This document shows, piece after piece, positions 63,087 to 64,000 of a DNA stretch of 64,000 bases. Location of the stretch: positions 68,844-132,843 of the forward strand of contig JAQQAL010000022.1 of NCBI GenBank assembly GCA_028532855.1. Reading direction: 5' to 3'. How positions within the stretch are numbered: position 1 is the first letter of the stretch; each line of letters starts with the position of its first letter. The translations under genes were made by a program, and so were the position numbers. The stretch comes from Candidatus Thalassospirochaeta sargassi (GTDB lineage: Bacteria > Spirochaetota > Spirochaetia > UBA9216). The notes beneath the pieces were generated by a model that worked only from the letters and a program-made list of their open reading frames with translations, did no database searches and was not told where the DNA came from.

Positions 63087-63840
63087 TGCTGCCTCCGGTT
63101 GAAAGTAATCGTTTCAGGGCTGTAGCCGCTCGATGTTTCAGATAGTCGCCGGAAAATTCTCTGCGATCAGAGAACTCGAGTTTTTTTTCAGCTTCGGTTA
63201 TTATTACATCTCTGCTGCCGGAGAAAATCTTAAGAAACCCCCTACAACCGGAGAATGCGCAGTTGTACATGTTTTTTCCGCGTATGGATACGGCGATTGT
63301 AAAAAATGGATAATCAAATCCGGTTAATGTACAGCGATAATATGCTCCATTGAGATATCCCGTTGGAATTCTCACGGAGGACACTAGATTATTTTTTCTT
63401 ATATCCCGATTGTTGAAATAATCTACAGCGCTGATTATATCCTCAGAACCTTCAAAAAATATATCGGCCCCCGCCGCGGCTAAAGGAGAAGCCAGATCCG
63501 ACCAGATTGGAAGTGCTGCTGCGCTTCCCCCGATTGTGATCCTGTTTCTCAAAGGGGTAGCTGCTGCCTTTGATAATGCAGAGGACAGAATGTTTTGAGG
63601 CAGCATTTTCTCACAGAACCTTGCGGTTTCAGTGTAGCTCACTGCAGCACCGATTGAAACTGCTGATTTTTCAGCTTTAATTTCTCTGTACTTTCTGATT
63701 CTGCTGAGATCAAAAAGCCCCCTGATATTAAGTGGGGTTTTGATAAGATATGTACCGCCTGCATGAGGTCGGTAATCGTTCTTGAAAAGGTCCAGAGCCT
63801 CAGAACCTGAACCGGGGAAAAACCATTTTAGCTCATTCAT
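63076..63840 (-). CDS. Molybdenum hydroxylase FAD subunit (XdhB-like), second set
   Basis: 254 residues, shorter than the 289 of the first set and than typical 280-300-residue subunits. The FAD site AGGTYLI and ITIGGSAAALPIWSD are recognisable; the missing length is mostly at the C-terminal domain. It is the first gene of the 13-gene operon. No strong binding site precedes ATG (AGTAAG only). Confidence 0.8.
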   Translation of the reverse strand: MNELKWFFPGSGSEALDLFKNDYRPHAGGTYLIKTPLNIRGLFDLSRIRKYREIKAEKSAVSIGAAVSYTETARFCEKMLPQNILSSALSKAAATPLRNRITIGGSAAALPIWSDLASPLAAAGADIFFEGSEDIISAVDYFNNRDIRKNNLVSSVRIPTGYLNGAYYRCTLTGFDYPFFTIAVSIRGKNMYNCAFSGCRGFLKIFSGSRDVIITEAEKKLEFSDRREFSGDYLKHRAATALKRLLSTGGSIDE

Positions 63841-63893
63841 ACTTACTATATTGTAAATCTAAAAAAGAAAATATAGCAAGCAAAATAACCTCG

Positions 63894-63929
63894 TTGACAA
63901 AGATGTTTACGGCGTTTAGGATTGAATGA
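63894..63929 (+). promoter_or_regulatory. Divergent promoter region of the purine operon
   Basis: Plus strand TTGACA (63894-63899), 17-base spacer, TAGGAT (63917-63922). The opposite strand reads TTGTCA over the same place, so an overlapping minus promoter for the operon is possible. TGTTTACGGCGTTT at 63904 has one half of the shared operator, a weak match. Confidence 0.45.
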
Positions 63930-64000
63930 ATGGCTGGCTCAACTTTACTTCAGAGAATTATAAATACTTACTCTAAAAAGACAAATAAATGGGAGATAAA
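63930..64000 (+). CDS. Possible start of a gene running off the window end
   Basis: An ATG at 63930 opens a frame that stays open for 23 codons to the end (begins MAGSTLLQRIINTYS). It lies right behind a plausible promoter, which would make the message nearly leaderless; AGGA lies 8 bases upstream. A regulator divergent from the purine operon would be expected here, but the fragment is too short to recognise. Confidence 0.35.
   Translation, partial: MAGSTLLQRIINTYSKKTNKWEI

Noticed and set aside
63904-63917. A full copy of the shared operator upstream of the purine operon
   Set aside because: Only one half (TGTTTAC) matches; the other half is not palindromic, so it was not counted among the copies.

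Overview
The window looks like one piece of an anaerobic, amino-acid/nucleobase-fermenting spirochaete chromosome. The taxon is an inference from spirochaete-style ABC lipoproteins (an AGGQQES-type N-terminus after the signal peptide at 29890), two CsgG/FlgO-like paralogues, a receiver-like/PPDK fusion protein and Treponema-like GC-rich intergenic DNA. There is no rRNA, phage or CRISPR array. Most genes encode catabolism of pyrimidines and purines and the conversion of the resulting acyl-CoAs into ATP or a sodium gradient.

Layout. 1-3.1 kb: a truncated SurA/PpiD-like isomerase gene, a GC-rich gene-free stretch, tRNA-Pro and tRNA-Asp (each with its own terminator), and a LysM/degenerate-M23 protein. 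3.1-6.8 kb: a four-gene sodium-pumping acyl-CoA decarboxylase operon (mmdA-D-C-B type). 6.9-12.5 kb: two small membrane proteins, an NCS2 nucleobase permease, and divergently a CoA-acylating aldehyde dehydrogenase plus class III aminotransferase. 12.6-15.7 kb: hypotheticals and an SSS-family symporter with a 44-residue partner protein. 15.8-16.7 kb: an IS1595-like transposase gene. 16.7-20.3 kb: preA and preT (dihydropyrimidine dehydrogenase) behind an EamA transporter. 20.4-25.5 kb: AEC transporter, acyl-ACP thioesterase, CsgG-like protein, delta-60-repeat lipoprotein, membrane protein. 25.6-31.1 kb: phosphate butyryltransferase and a five-gene Liv-type ABC importer. 31.3-41.6 kb: an ackA/P1-peptidase/panE/M20 operon divergent from panB-folD, then RNase D, a CoA-binding protein, formate-THF ligase and a CsgG-like paralogue. 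41.7-49 kb: two Zn-dependent N-carbamoyl hydrolases, the receiver/PPDK fusion and glutamate dehydrogenase. 49.1-63.8 kb: a single tightly overlapped 13-gene minus-strand operon for purine breakdown: two molybdenum hydroxylase trimers, SsnA-like and 8-oxoguanine-deaminase-like amidohydrolases, YgeY, YgeW, a threonine-synthase-like PLP enzyme, a DHOD-like flavoprotein, and PduL.

How it may fit together (inference): PreTA reduces uracil/thymine; a dihydropyrimidinase is not in the window; a carbamoyl hydrolase would release beta-alanine or beta-aminoisobutyrate; the aminotransferase and acylating dehydrogenase would give malonyl- or methylmalonyl-CoA; the sodium-pumping decarboxylase would give acetyl- or propionyl-CoA; PduL or Ptb with AckA would make ATP. 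Two DNA motifs support a common regulon. One is a TGTTTGC-CYAAACA-type palindrome found at or near the promoters of mmdA, the aldehyde dehydrogenase/permease pair, eamA-preTA, ackA/panB, both carbamoyl hydrolases and gdhA. The other is ATTGTCTGACAAT, found exactly at both the mmdA and the aldehyde dehydrogenase promoters.
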